From assembly GCF_003337565.1 (NCBI RefSeq), contig NZ_QPJL01000010.1, forward strand, positions 62,001-126,000: a stretch of DNA of 64,000 bases. Reading direction: 5' to 3'. Under the pieces are notes generated by a model. It had not been told where the DNA came from. It saw only the letters and a list, made by a program, of their open reading frames with translations, and ran no database searches. Within the stretch, counting starts at the first letter, position 1. Every line of letters starts with the position of its first letter. A program made the translations under genes and the position numbers. This document shows, in pieces, positions 18,831 through 28,725 of this stretch. The DNA is from Paracoccus lutimaris (GTDB lineage Bacteria > Pseudomonadota > Alphaproteobacteria > Rhodobacterales > Rhodobacteraceae).

Positions 18831-20093
18831 ATGAACATCCTGATCCTTGGCAGCGGCGGGCGCGAACATGCGCTGGCCTGGGCGATCCGGCAAAATCCGA
18901 AATGCGACCGGCTGTTTGTCGCACCCGGCAATCCCGGGATGGAGCCGATGGCGCGGCTGGCGGCGCTGGATATCCTGTCCGGCCCCGCCGTGATCGGCTT
19001 TTGCGAGGAAAATGCCATTGATCTGGTGGTGATCGGCCCCGAGGCGCCCTTGGCGGCTGGCGTTGCCGATGATCTGCGCGCGGCGGGGATTCTGGCCTTT
19101 GGCCCGTCCAAGGCGGCGGCGATGCTGGAGGCCTCGAAAAGCTTCACCAAGGAGGTCTGCGATGCCTGCGGGGCGCCGACCGCTGCATGGGCGCGCTTTG
19201 ATGCCGCAGAACCCGCGCGCGCCTATATCCGCGCGCAAGGCGCCCCCATCGTCATCAAGGCCGACGGTCTGGCCGCTGGCAAGGGCGTGACCGTGGCCAT
19301 GACTGAGACTGAGGCTCTCGACGCCATCGACCGTGCCTTTGGCGGCGAATTCGGCGCGGCCGGCGCCGAGGTGGTGATCGAGGAATTCATGGCCGGCGAA
19401 GAGGCCAGCTTCTTCATCCTGTGCGACGGCACCGATTGCCTGCCCGTCGGCACGGCGCAGGACCACAAGCGCGTGGGCGACGGCGATACCGGGCCGAATA
19501 CCGGCGGCATGGGTGCCTATTCCCCGGCGCCGGTGCTGACGCAGGCCATTCAGGATCAGGTTATGGCCGAGATCGTGCGTCCGACCGTGGTCGAGATGGC
19601 GCGGCGTGGGACGCCGTTTCAGGGCGTGCTTTATGCCGGGCTGATGATCGAGAACGGCCATGCCCGGCTGGTCGAATACAATGTCCGCTTCGGCGATCCG
19701 GAATGTCAGGTGCTGATGATGCGGCTGGGCGCGCAGGCGCTGGACCTGATCCTGGCCTGTGCCGAGGGGCAGCTTTCCGAAACCGCCGTCACCTGGGCCG
19801 AGGATCACGCCCTGACCGTGGTTCTGGCCGCGAATGGCTATCCGGGCGACTATCGGAAGGGCAGCGTGATCGGGGGCATGGACGCCCTGCCCGAGGATTC
19901 GTCGCATATGGTCTTTCATGCCGGAACCGCGCTGAAGGACGGGCAGTTGGTTGCGACTGGCGGGCGCGTGCTGGCCGCGACCGGGCGCGGTGCGACGCTG
20001 ACCGAGGCGCATGGCCGCGCCTATGCCTTGGCCGATGCGATCGACTGGCCGGGCGGGTTCTATCGCCGCGATATCGGCTGGCGCGCCTTGTGA
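18831..20093 (+). CDS. purD: Phosphoribosylamine-glycine ligase
   Basis: Second enzyme of purine synthesis (GAR synthetase), ATP-grasp fold, 420 residues. It starts MNILILGSGGREHALAW, contains the ATP-binding KADGLAAGKGVTVA segment and the HKRVGDGDTGPNTGGMGAYS signature, and keeps the normal family length. It stands alone on its strand between xseA (divergent) and the leuA leader. A dispersed motif (20121-20143) lies just past the stop. Confidence 0.96.
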   Translation: MNILILGSGGREHALAWAIRQNPKCDRLFVAPGNPGMEPMARLAALDILSGPAVIGFCEENAIDLVVIGPEAPLAAGVADDLRAAGILAFGPSKAAAMLEASKSFTKEVCDACGAPTAAWARFDAAEPARAYIRAQGAPIVIKADGLAAGKGVTVAMTETEALDAIDRAFGGEFGAAGAEVVIEEFMAGEEASFFILCDGTDCLPVGTAQDHKRVGDGDTGPNTGGMGAYSPAPVLTQAIQDQVMAEIVRPTVVEMARRGTPFQGVLYAGLMIENGHARLVEYNVRFGDPECQVLMMRLGAQALDLILACAEGQLSETAVTWAEDHALTVVLAANGYPGDYRKGSVIGGMDALPEDSSHMVFHAGTALKDGQLVATGGRVLAATGRGATLTEAHGRAYALADAIDWPGGFYRRDIGWRAL

Positions 20094-20120
20094 TCCGGTC
20101 GCGCCTGCTGCACGGTCGCA

Positions 20121-20143
20121 TGGATATTTGGATGAAGAAGAAG
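20121..20143 (+). repeat. Dispersed motif, single copy
   Basis: The core atatttggatgaagaagaa recurs nearly unchanged at 46848-46871, and in inverted form at 46909-46932. This copy lies 27 bases after the purD stop codon. It may be part of a 3'-end or terminator-like repeat family. Confidence 0.6.
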
Positions 20144-20217
20144 ATCGGGCAGCGCATCATTGGCGCGGCCCGCTTTTTTGTGCGGGCAGGAAATTTCGGG
20201 CGGGCGCGATTTCGGTC

Positions 20218-20247
20218 TTTTCAAGCCGCTGGCCGCGCATTTATAGT
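20218..20247 (+). promoter_or_regulatory. Probable leuA leader promoter
   Basis: TTTTCA (20218-20223) and TATAGT (20242-20247) are separated by 18 bases and match sigma-70 hexamers at four and five of six positions. A transcript start near 20254 would place the leader peptide ATG (20297) about 43 bases into the mRNA. Confidence 0.5.
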
Positions 20248-20296
20248 CCCGGCCATGACACGGAAGCGACACATCGCCACTGACAGGGACGCGCCC

Positions 20297-20353
20297 ATGG
20301 GCGCGCGTTTCGTCGTGCTGCCCCGCGGTCTGCTTCTTCTTACGCTGCGCTGA
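20297..20353 (+). CDS. leuL: Leucine-rich leader peptide of leuA
   Basis: An 18-residue open frame, MGARFVVLPRGLLLLTLR, with four consecutive leucine codons (CTG CTT CTT CTT), one more CTG, and a TGA stop. It is preceded by AGGGA at suitable spacing. It sits 83 bases upstream of leuA. An in-frame ATG at 20255 has no ribosome binding site. Leucine-rich leaders upstream of leuA control its expression by ribosome stalling when charged tRNA-Leu is scarce, a mechanism established for several proteobacteria. It is too short for standard gene calling. Confidence 0.75.
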   Translation: MGARFVVLPRGLLLLTLR

Positions 20354-20393
20354 GCGGGTCTCCGGGCCACCGCTCAGTCAGGTTCGTGCCCGG
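20350..20393 (+). promoter_or_regulatory. Overlapping alternative hairpins of the leu attenuator
   Basis: Hairpin A pairs 20350-20357 (CTGAGCGG) with 20370-20377 (CCGCTCAG) and begins at the leader stop codon. Hairpin B pairs 20362-20367 (CCGGGC) with 20388-20393 (GCCCGG). The two share bases and cannot form together, as expected of an attenuator. No strong T-tract follows, so the switch may act on translation of leuA or through Rho. Confidence 0.5.
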
Positions 20394-20436
20394 CAAGACC
20401 ACGGACAGACCATGATTTGCGTAAGAAAGACCCGAA

Positions 20437-21999
20437 ATGACCGATAAAAGCCGCGTATTGATCTTTGATACCACGCTGCGCGATGGCGAGCAGTCGCCCG
20501 GCGCCACCATGACCCATGCCGAAAAACTGGAAATCGCCCAGATGCTGGACGAGATGGGTGTCGATATTATCGAGGCCGGTTTCCCCATCGCCTCGGAAGG
20601 CGATTTCGCCGCTGTTTCCGAGATTGCAAAACAGACCAGGAATGCCGTGATCTGCGGGCTGGCGCGGGCGCAGTTTCCCGATATAGACCGCTGCTGGGAG
20701 GCGGTGAAACACGCGAAACGCCCCCGCATCCACACCTTCATCGGCACCTCGCCGCTGCACCGCGCCATTCCCAATCTGGACATGGACCAGATGGCCGAGC
20801 GCATCCAGCAGACCGTCAGCCATGCCCGCAACCTGTGCGACAATGTGCAGTGGTCGCCCATGGACGCCACCCGGACCGAGCATGACTATCTGTGCCGCGT
20901 GGTCGAGATCGCCATTAAGGCCGGCGCCACCACCATCAATATCCCCGACACCGTCGGCTATACCGCGCCGCGCGAAAGCGCCGAGCTGATCCGCATGCTG
21001 CTGGAGCGGGTGCCGGGCGCGGACGAGATGATCTTTGCCACCCATTGCCATAACGATCTGGGCATGGCGACCGCCAACAGCCTTGCCGCCGTCGAGGCGG
21101 GTGCCCGCCAGATCGAATGCACCATCAACGGTCTGGGCGAGCGTGCCGGAAATACCGCGCTGGAAGAGGTGGTGATGGCGCTGAAGGTGCGCCATGACAT
21201 CATGCCCTTCAGCACCGGGATCGACACCACGAAGATCATGGGGATCTCGCGCCGTGTCGCCGCCGTCTCGGGCTTTCCGGTGCAGTTCAACAAGGCCATC
21301 GTCGGCAAGAACGCGTTCTTGCATGAGTCCGGCATCCATCAGGACGGCGTGCTGAAAAACGTCGAGACCTTCGAGATCATGCGCCCCGCCGATATCGGCC
21401 TCAATGAGGCCAATATCGCCATGGGCAAGCATTCGGGCCGCGCCGCCCTGCGCGCCAAGCTGCGCGATCTGGGCTATGAGCTGGGCGACAATCAATTGAA
21501 GGACGTCTTCGTGCGCTTCAAGGCGCTGGCCGACCGCAAGAAGGAAATCTACGACGACGATCTGGTCGCGCTGATGCAGGACAGTTCCGCCAATACCGAC
21601 AGCGATTTCCTGCAGGTCAAGCATCTGCGGGTGGTCTGCGGCAGCGACGGGCAATCGGCCGACCTGACCTTGGTTGTGGGGGACGAGGAAAAGACCGTCC
21701 ACGCGACCGGCGACGGGCCGGTGGATGCCTGCTTCAACGCCGTCAAGGCGATCTGGCCGCATCAGGCGCGCTTGCAGCTCTATCAGGTCCATGCCGTAAC
21801 CGAGGGCACCGACGCCCAGGCCACCGTCAGCGTGCGGATGGAGGAGGACGGCCGCATCGCCACCGGGCAGGCCGCCGATACCGACACGATCCTGGCGAGC
21901 GTCAAGGCCTATCTCGGGGCGCTGAACCGGCTGAAGGTCCGCCGCGAAATGGTCGGCGAAGGCACCGACACCAAGCAGGTCAGCATGTATTCGCACTGA
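20437..21999 (+). CDS. leuA: 2-isopropylmalate synthase
   Basis: First committed step of leucine synthesis: condenses acetyl-CoA with 2-oxoisovalerate. The 520-residue protein is a DRE-TIM metallolyase with DTTLRDGEQSPG at 11-22 and metal ligands H203 and H205 in HCHNDLG. It carries GxGERAGN further on and the C-terminal LeuA regulatory domain, site of leucine feedback inhibition. The full-length regulatory domain, together with the leucine leader upstream, points to control at both enzyme and expression level. A hairpin terminator follows directly. Confidence 0.96.
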   Translation: MTDKSRVLIFDTTLRDGEQSPGATMTHAEKLEIAQMLDEMGVDIIEAGFPIASEGDFAAVSEIAKQTRNAVICGLARAQFPDIDRCWEAVKHAKRPRIHTFIGTSPLHRAIPNLDMDQMAERIQQTVSHARNLCDNVQWSPMDATRTEHDYLCRVVEIAIKAGATTINIPDTVGYTAPRESAELIRMLLERVPGADEMIFATHCHNDLGMATANSLAAVEAGARQIECTINGLGERAGNTALEEVVMALKVRHDIMPFSTGIDTTKIMGISRRVAAVSGFPVQFNKAIVGKNAFLHESGIHQDGVLKNVETFEIMRPADIGLNEANIAMGKHSGRAALRAKLRDLGYELGDNQLKDVFVRFKALADRKKEIYDDDLVALMQDSSANTDSDFLQVKHLRVVCGSDGQSADLTLVVGDEEKTVHATGDGPVDACFNAVKAIWPHQARLQLYQVHAVTEGTDAQATVSVRMEEDGRIATGQAADTDTILASVKAYLGALNRLKVRREMVGEGTDTKQVSMYSH

Positions 22000-22022
22000 T
22001 CGCCGGACGGGATCACGGGATC

Positions 22023-22048
22023 GGGGCGGCCGCTCAGGCCGCCCCTTT
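22023..22048. terminator. Bidirectional terminator after leuA
   Basis: A perfect 9-bp GC stem (22023-22031 with 22037-22045) with loop GCTCA, followed by TTTCCTTT on the plus strand. The loop contains part of the TGA stop codon of the convergent glycosyltransferase (22034-22036). Confidence 0.75.
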
Positions 22049-22876
22049 CCTTTGCACGAAGCTCAGGTCGGCGCCTTGCAGAAAGGGAAAATCCTCGGCC
22101 AGCGCCGACTGGAAATCCTCGGCGCTCAGCGGCAGGAACCATTTCGGGAAATTCGCGACGATGGTCGCGACCGAGTCGCCCTCGTCCCAGCGCGTCTGCA
22201 CATAACCGAACCCGCCATTATCCGAGAAGGCCGGGAAATGCTTGGGCAGGTCGAAATGGTTCACCGCATAGATCGCACGCCCCGAGCCGCGCATGCGCAG
22301 CGCCGCACCCGCGCCCAGAAAGGCCTGATGCGTCTGCCAGTAGCTGACCGGCTCGGCGTCATAGCTGCCCACGACCAGCCCGCGCGGATAGCTGATCGCG
22401 AATGCCGGCAGATCGGCAAACCGGCGGGCATGGTGGCGGATTCGCGCGACGTGATGGCGGCTGAAGGCATCGTCGTCATCGACGCGGAACTGGATCACCG
22501 GCCGGCCCGCCGCCTCGGCCGCGCGGCGCAGCGGCATGCGCAATGCCGCCTGCGTATCGCGCTCGTCGGAGAGAAGGATCTGGATCTGCGGCACATCCGC
22601 GCAAAGATCGTAAAGCCGTTCCAGCCAGAGCTGCGGCATCTCGGGCGAGGTCAGGATCCAGAAGCTGAAATCCGCATCGGTCTGCGCCTTGACCGAGGGC
22701 AGGCAGAATGTCTCGAATGCCTGGAACCGGCGCTGCAGCCGCTCGGGCGCGTAAAGCAGGCCGGCGCGCCGGGCCAGCATTTCCGCCACGTCGGCCCGTG
22801 CATTTTTGGTTTCGTACCAGTCGCATTTTCCAAGAAAGGAAAAGCGGCAAATTCCCACGATATCGTCGCGCAACAA
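22034..22876 (-). CDS. Rhamnosyltransferase-like protein
   Basis: A 280-residue protein resembling the family known as putative rhamnosyl transferase (PF11316). It has GICRFSFLGKCDW near the start, FCLPSVKAQTDADFSFWIL at about 57-75, and the metal/nucleotide-sugar motif VDDDDAF at 132-138. No membrane segment is seen, so it should act at the cytoplasmic side on a glycan or small acceptor. It begins with TTG at 22876 or 22873, served by AAAGG; there is no nearby ATG. It is convergent with leuA and divergent from mreB. Confidence 0.8.
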   Translation of the reverse strand: MLRDDIVGICRFSFLGKCDWYETKNARADVAEMLARRAGLLYAPERLQRRFQAFETFCLPSVKAQTDADFSFWILTSPEMPQLWLERLYDLCADVPQIQILLSDERDTQAALRMPLRRAAEAAGRPVIQFRVDDDDAFSRHHVARIRHHARRFADLPAFAISYPRGLVVGSYDAEPVSYWQTHQAFLGAGAALRMRGSGRAIYAVNHFDLPKHFPAFSDNGGFGYVQTRWDEGDSVATIVANFPKWFLPLSAEDFQSALAEDFPFLQGADLSFVQRKGAA

Positions 22877-24156
<1,280 letters not shown>

Positions 24157-24166
24157 TCTCAGGCCC

Positions 24167-25102
24167 ATGGCGCGCAAGGGCCCTGATTACGCGGCGCCCG
24201 TTCGCCGCATCCTCGTCTCGCTGCTGGTGCTGGTGCTGCTGGCGGTGTTCCTGTTCTGGCAGATCGACAGCCCGCGTGCCGAGCGCATGCGGGCCGCGAT
24301 CATCGACCGTTTCGTGCCCAGTTTCGAATGGGTGATGGCGCCGGTGACGAAACTGTCGCGCATGGTCGCGGGCTTTCAATCCTATTCCCGCCTTTACGAA
24401 CAAAATCAGGAACTTCGACGCGAGTTGCAGAAGATGTCGGCCTGGAAAGAGGCCGCCGTCCAGCTGGAGCAGGAAAACGCCAAGCTGCTGGCGCAGAACA
24501 ATGTCCGCATCGACCCGGCGCTGACCTCGGTTTCGGGGGTGGTGCTGACCGACAGCGGCACGGCCTTTCGGCAATCAGTCTTGCTGAACGTGGGCGCGCG
24601 TGACGGCATTCTGGACGGCTGGGCGACGATGGACGGGCTGGGGCTGGTCGGGCGCATCTCGGGCGTGGGCGAAAGCACCAGCCGGGTCATGCTGCTGACC
24701 GATCCGACCAGCCGCATTCCGGTCACCATCCTGCCCTCAGGGCAGAATGCGCTGCTGGGGGGGGACAATACCGCCCTGCCGGCGCTGGATTTCATCGAAA
24801 GCCCGGAAAATATCCGCGCCGGTGACCGCGTGGTCAGCTCGGGCGATGGCGGGGTGTTTCCACCCGGTCTGCTGGTCGGACAGCTGGCGCAGGCCAGCGA
24901 CGGGCGGTGGCGGGTGCGTCTGGCGGCCGATTACGGGCGGCTGGAATTCCTGCGCGTGCTACGCAGCCACCCGACCGAGCGGCTCTCTGACACCGGCCTG
25001 CTGATCCCGCCGCCCGCGGCCGAATTCATCGGCCCGCCCATGCCGCCCCTGCAGGCGCTGGCCCGGGATACGTCCGAAATCGACGGGGCCGCGGATGATT
25101 GA
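24167..25102 (+). CDS. mreC: Rod shape-determining protein MreC
   Basis: Bitopic inner-membrane scaffold linking MreB to the wall synthases. The 311-residue protein has a cytoplasmic N-terminus and a transmembrane helix at about 15-32. A coiled coil (about 72-112, from YSRLYEQNQELRRELQKM) and the periplasmic beta domain (NVGARDGILDGWATM to VVSSGDGGVFPPGL) follow. It starts 10 bases after mreB and overlaps mreD by 8 bases. Confidence 0.94.
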   Translation: MARKGPDYAAPVRRILVSLLVLVLLAVFLFWQIDSPRAERMRAAIIDRFVPSFEWVMAPVTKLSRMVAGFQSYSRLYEQNQELRRELQKMSAWKEAAVQLEQENAKLLAQNNVRIDPALTSVSGVVLTDSGTAFRQSVLLNVGARDGILDGWATMDGLGLVGRISGVGESTSRVMLLTDPTSRIPVTILPSGQNALLGGDNTALPALDFIESPENIRAGDRVVSSGDGGVFPPGLLVGQLAQASDGRWRVRLAADYGRLEFLRVLRSHPTERLSDTGLLIPPPAAEFIGPPMPPLQALARDTSEIDGAADD

Positions 25103-25625
25103 ACCGCTGCGCCGCCAGCGGATGCTTGGGCAGGCGCTGTTCGTCCTGCTGTTTCTGGCGATCCTGTTCTGGCGGCTGGTGCCGATGGCGCCGGGGCGCG
25201 TCTTCTGGCCCGGACCGGACCTGTCGCTGTGCCTGGCAATGGTCTGGGTGCTGCGCCGCCCCGATCAGGTCCCGGTGCTGACCATCGGCCTGATCTTTCT
25301 CATCGAGGACATCATCCTGCTGCGGCCCATCGGGCTATGGGCGGCGGTCATGGTCATCGGCACCGAGGCCGCACGTAAGCGTGAGGCCGGTTGGCGCGAG
25401 CTTCCATTCATGGTTGAATGGCTGCGCGTGGCGATCCTGATGGCGGTGATGATGGCGGGATATCGTTTCCCGATGGCGGTGTTCTTTCTGCCGCTGCCGC
25501 CGCTGGGGCAGGTGATCTTGCAGTATATCGCCACCATCGCCGCCTATCCGCTGGTGGCGGGGCTTGCGGGCTGGCTTTTCGGCCTGCCCCGCAACCGCGC
25601 CGAAAGTGACACGAGGCTTCGCTGA
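25095..25625 (+). CDS. mreD: Rod shape-determining protein MreD
   Basis: A 176-residue, largely hydrophobic protein with about five predicted membrane helices, as in the MreD family. Sequence conservation in this family is low, so the call rests on hydrophobic pattern, size and its fixed place between mreC and mrdA. The start at 25095 overlaps the end of mreC by 8 bases, indicating coupled translation. Confidence 0.9.
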   Translation: MIEPLRRQRMLGQALFVLLFLAILFWRLVPMAPGRVFWPGPDLSLCLAMVWVLRRPDQVPVLTIGLIFLIEDIILLRPIGLWAAVMVIGTEAARKREAGWRELPFMVEWLRVAILMAVMMAGYRFPMAVFFLPLPPLGQVILQYIATIAAYPLVAGLAGWLFGLPRNRAESDTRLR

Positions 25626-25628
25626 AAG

Positions 25629-27578
25629 ATGCGCAAATCACAAAAGGAAATCGCCGAAAGCAGCCGCTCGATCTCGCGGCGCGGGCTGATGCTGGGGGTG
25701 ATCCAGGCGGCGGTGGTCTCGGTCATGGGCCTCAAGCTGCGCTCGATGCAGATCGAGCATGCCGACGAATACCGCCTGCTGTCGGACGGCAACTCGATCA
25801 ATATCCGGCTTTTGCCGCCGGCGCGCGGGCTGATCCTGGACCGTAACGGCACCATCATCGCCGGCAATGAGCAGAATTACCGCGTCACCCTGACCCGCGA
25901 AGAGGCGGGCGATGTCTCGGCCGTGATCGCGCGGCTGCGCCGCATCATCCCGATGAGCGACCGTCAGGCCGCCGAGATCCTCGAGGAGATTCGCAAGCGC
26001 AGCGCCGTCACCCCGGTCATGGTCGCCGATCGCCTGACCTGGCCGGAATTTTCCTCGATTGCGCTGAACGCCCCCGCCCTGCCCGGCGTCACCCCGGAAT
26101 CGGGCCTGTCGCGCAGCTATCCGCGCGCTGGCGATTTCGCCCATGTGCTGGGCTATGTCGGGCCGGTATCCGATTACGACCTCTCGAAGATCGAGAACCC
26201 CGACCCGGTCCTGCGCCTGCCCGAATTCCAACTGGGCAAGGTCGGCATGGAGGCCAAGCTGGAGGAGGCGCTGCGCGGCAAGGCCGGCGCCCGCCGGGTC
26301 GAGGTGAACAGCGCCGGGCGCGAGATGCGCGAGCTGTCGCGGATCGAGGGCCAGCAGGGCGCCACCGTCCAGACGACGCTGGATGCGGGTTTGCAGAATT
26401 TCGCCACCCAGCGGCTGGGCAATGAAAGCGCCGCCGCCGTGGTCATGGACGTGACCAATGGCGACATCCTGGCGATTTCCTCGTCGCCGGTCTTTGACCC
26501 GAACATGTTCGTGCGCGGCATTTCCGGCCCCGATTACCGCATCTTGATGCAGCACGATCACCGGCCGCTGGCCGACAAGACCGTGCAGGGCGCCTATCCG
26601 CCCGGCTCGACCTTCAAGATGGTGACGCTGCTGGCCGGGCTTGAGGCGGGCGTCATCAATCCCGGCTCGCGCTTTTACTGCCCGGGCTATACGCAGGTCG
26701 CCGGCCGCAAGTTCCATTGCTGGAGCCGGGGCGGCCATGGCACGGTCGACGCGGTCCAGAGCCTCGAACGGTCCTGCGACGTCTATTATTACGAGCTGGC
26801 GCAGCGCGTCGGCATCGACCGCATCGCCGAGATGGCGCGCAAGCTGGGCATCGGCGTGCGCCATGAACTGCCCATGTCGGCCATTACCGAAGGCATCGCC
26901 CCGGACCGCGCCTGGAAAATGGCCCGCTATCAGCAGGAATGGCAGGTCGGTGACAGTCTGAACGCCTCGATCGGTCAGGGCTATGTGCTGGCCTCGCCCC
27001 TGCAACTGGCGGTGATGGCCTCGCGGCTGGCGACGGGCCGCGCGGTCGAGCCGCGCCTGGTGCGCTCGATCGACGGGGTGGTGCAGCCGGTGCCGGAATG
27101 GCCGGAACTGGGCATCAACCCGCTGCATCTGCGCACCGCCCGCGCCGGTATGGATGCGGTGATGAATGGCAGTCACGGCACCGCGCGGCGCATGCGCATC
27201 ATTGCCCCCGAATGGCAGATGGCCGGCAAGACCGGCACCAGCCAGGTGCGCAACATCACCGCCGCCGAACGCGCCCGCGGCGTCATCAAGAACGAGCAGC
27301 TGCCTTGGGACCGCCGCGACCATGCGCTGTTCGTCTGCTTCGCGCCCTTTGACATGCCGCGCTATGCGGTCTCGGTCGTGGTCGAGCATGGCGGCGGCGG
27401 CTCGGCCGTGGCGGCGCCGGTGGCGCGCGACATCCTGCTTTACGCGCTGGCGGGGGGGCTGCCGCCCCTTTCCGCCTATCCCGATGGCGAGCGTGCCAAG
27501 GTCGAGGAAATGTGGTCGAAGATGAACCTGATGCCGACGCCCGCACCCAGCCCCGGCACCGAAAGGGCCAAGGCCTAG
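25629..27578 (+). CDS. mrdA: Penicillin-binding protein 2, peptidoglycan D,D-transpeptidase
   Basis: Class B PBP that cross-links new wall during elongation, working with RodA. The 649-residue protein has an N-terminal membrane anchor at about 18-36 and the PBP dimer domain. Its transpeptidase motifs are complete: SxxK at S327-K330 (GSTFK), SCD at 382-384, and KTGTS at 534-538. It is 3 bases after mreD and 1 base before rodA. Confidence 0.95.
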   Translation: MRKSQKEIAESSRSISRRGLMLGVIQAAVVSVMGLKLRSMQIEHADEYRLLSDGNSINIRLLPPARGLILDRNGTIIAGNEQNYRVTLTREEAGDVSAVIARLRRIIPMSDRQAAEILEEIRKRSAVTPVMVADRLTWPEFSSIALNAPALPGVTPESGLSRSYPRAGDFAHVLGYVGPVSDYDLSKIENPDPVLRLPEFQLGKVGMEAKLEEALRGKAGARRVEVNSAGREMRELSRIEGQQGATVQTTLDAGLQNFATQRLGNESAAAVVMDVTNGDILAISSSPVFDPNMFVRGISGPDYRILMQHDHRPLADKTVQGAYPPGSTFKMVTLLAGLEAGVINPGSRFYCPGYTQVAGRKFHCWSRGGHGTVDAVQSLERSCDVYYYELAQRVGIDRIAEMARKLGIGVRHELPMSAITEGIAPDRAWKMARYQQEWQVGDSLNASIGQGYVLASPLQLAVMASRLATGRAVEPRLVRSIDGVVQPVPEWPELGINPLHLRTARAGMDAVMNGSHGTARRMRIIAPEWQMAGKTGTSQVRNITAAERARGVIKNEQLPWDRRDHALFVCFAPFDMPRYAVSVVVEHGGGGSAVAAPVARDILLYALAGGLPPLSAYPDGERAKVEEMWSKMNLMPTPAPSPGTERAKA

Positions 27579-27579
27579 C

Positions 27580-28722
27580 ATGAGCTATCTTGACTATCAG
27601 GTCGCCCAGACCCCGACCGGCTGGCGCAAGGTCTTTTTCCTGAACTGGCCCTTGGTCTTTCTGGTCGTGGCGGTCTGCTGCATCGGCTTTCTGATGCTCT
27701 ATTCCGTCTCGGGCGGGAACCTTGACCAATGGGCTGGCCCGCAGATGGAGCGCTTTGCCGCCGGCATGGTGCTGATGATCGGGCTGGCCTTCGTGCCGAT
27801 CTGGTTCTGGCGCTCGATCTCGGTCGTGTCTTACGCGATCTGCGTGCTCTTGCTGATCCTGGTCGAGGTGATGGGCCATGTCGGCATGGGCGCGCAGCGC
27901 TGGCTGGTGCTGGGGCCGATCCGCATCCAGCCATCCGAGCTGACCAAGGTCGCCTTCGTGATGACGCTGGCGGCTTATTACGACTGGCTGCCGGTGGAAA
28001 AGGTCTCGCGCCCGCTTTGGGTGCTGATCCCGGTCCTGCTGATATTGTTGCCGACGGGGCTGGTGCTGATGCAGCCCGACCTGGGCACCTCGATCATGCT
28101 GATCGCGGGGGGTGGGATCGTGATGTTCGTGGCCGGTGTCAGCCTGTGGTATTTCGCCGCCGTCATCGCCATCGTCGTCGCCGGGGTCACCGCCGTGATG
28201 GAAAGCCGGGGCACCGACTGGCAGCTTTTGCACGACTATCAGTTCAAGCGCATCGACACCTTCCTTGATCCGACATCGGACCCCTTGGGCGCGGGCTATA
28301 ACATCGCGCAGGCGCAGATCGCGCTGGGATCGGGGGGCTGGTCGGGGCGCGGCTTCATGCAGGGCACGCAGTCGCGGCTGAACTTTCTGCCCGAAAAGCA
28401 CACCGACTTCATCTTCACCTCGCTGGCCGAGGAATTCGGCTTTGTCGGCGCCTTTTCGCTTTTGATGCTGTATACGCTGATCCTGGGCTTTTGCCTGCAT
28501 TCTGCGCTGACCAACCGCGACCGGTTCGCCAGCCTGATGACCATCGGCATCGCGGGCACCTTCTTTTTGTATTTCTCGATCAACATGGCGACGGTGATGG
28601 GGATGCTGCCGGCCAAGGGCTCCCCCCTGCCGCTGGTCAGCTATGGCGGCACCTCGCTGATGATCCTGCTGATGGCCTTTGGTATCGTGCAATCGGCCCA
28701 TGTCCACCGGCCAAGGGGCTAG
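27580..28722 (+). CDS. rodA: Rod shape-determining protein RodA, SEDS glycosyltransferase
   Basis: Polymerises lipid II into glycan strands for lateral growth. The 380-residue polytopic protein shows about ten membrane helices, the QPDLGTS motif near 166, and the conserved HTDFIFTSLAEEFGF loop near 280. The C-terminal GSPLPLVSYGGTSL is typical of SEDS proteins. It partners with the PBP2 gene directly upstream. The next gene follows by 3 bases, so the transcript probably continues. Confidence 0.95.
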   Translation: MSYLDYQVAQTPTGWRKVFFLNWPLVFLVVAVCCIGFLMLYSVSGGNLDQWAGPQMERFAAGMVLMIGLAFVPIWFWRSISVVSYAICVLLLILVEVMGHVGMGAQRWLVLGPIRIQPSELTKVAFVMTLAAYYDWLPVEKVSRPLWVLIPVLLILLPTGLVLMQPDLGTSIMLIAGGGIVMFVAGVSLWYFAAVIAIVVAGVTAVMESRGTDWQLLHDYQFKRIDTFLDPTSDPLGAGYNIAQAQIALGSGGWSGRGFMQGTQSRLNFLPEKHTDFIFTSLAEEFGFVGAFSLLMLYTLILGFCLHSALTNRDRFASLMTIGIAGTFFLYFSINMATVMGMLPAKGSPLPLVSYGGTSLMILLMAFGIVQSAHVHRPRG

Positions 28723-28725
28723 CGG

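Larger units (their letters stand above)
20094..20436. other. purD-leuA intergenic region
   Basis: This 343-base gap carries three things: a copy of a dispersed motif (20121-20143) with a small CCCGC/GCGGG hairpin after it, a likely promoter (20218-20247), and the leucine leader and attenuator region (20297-20436) described separately. No other gene is evident. Confidence 0.75.

Noticed and set aside
18732..20012. A 427-codon N-terminal extension of xseA
   Set aside because: The extension is antisense to purD. Family homology and length place the ExoVII start at 18731.
19421..20296. Upstream part of a 310-codon frame ending in the leucine leader
   Set aside because: Most of it is an out-of-frame shadow of purD. 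Only the final 18 codons, with their own ribosome binding site, are interpreted as a leader peptide.
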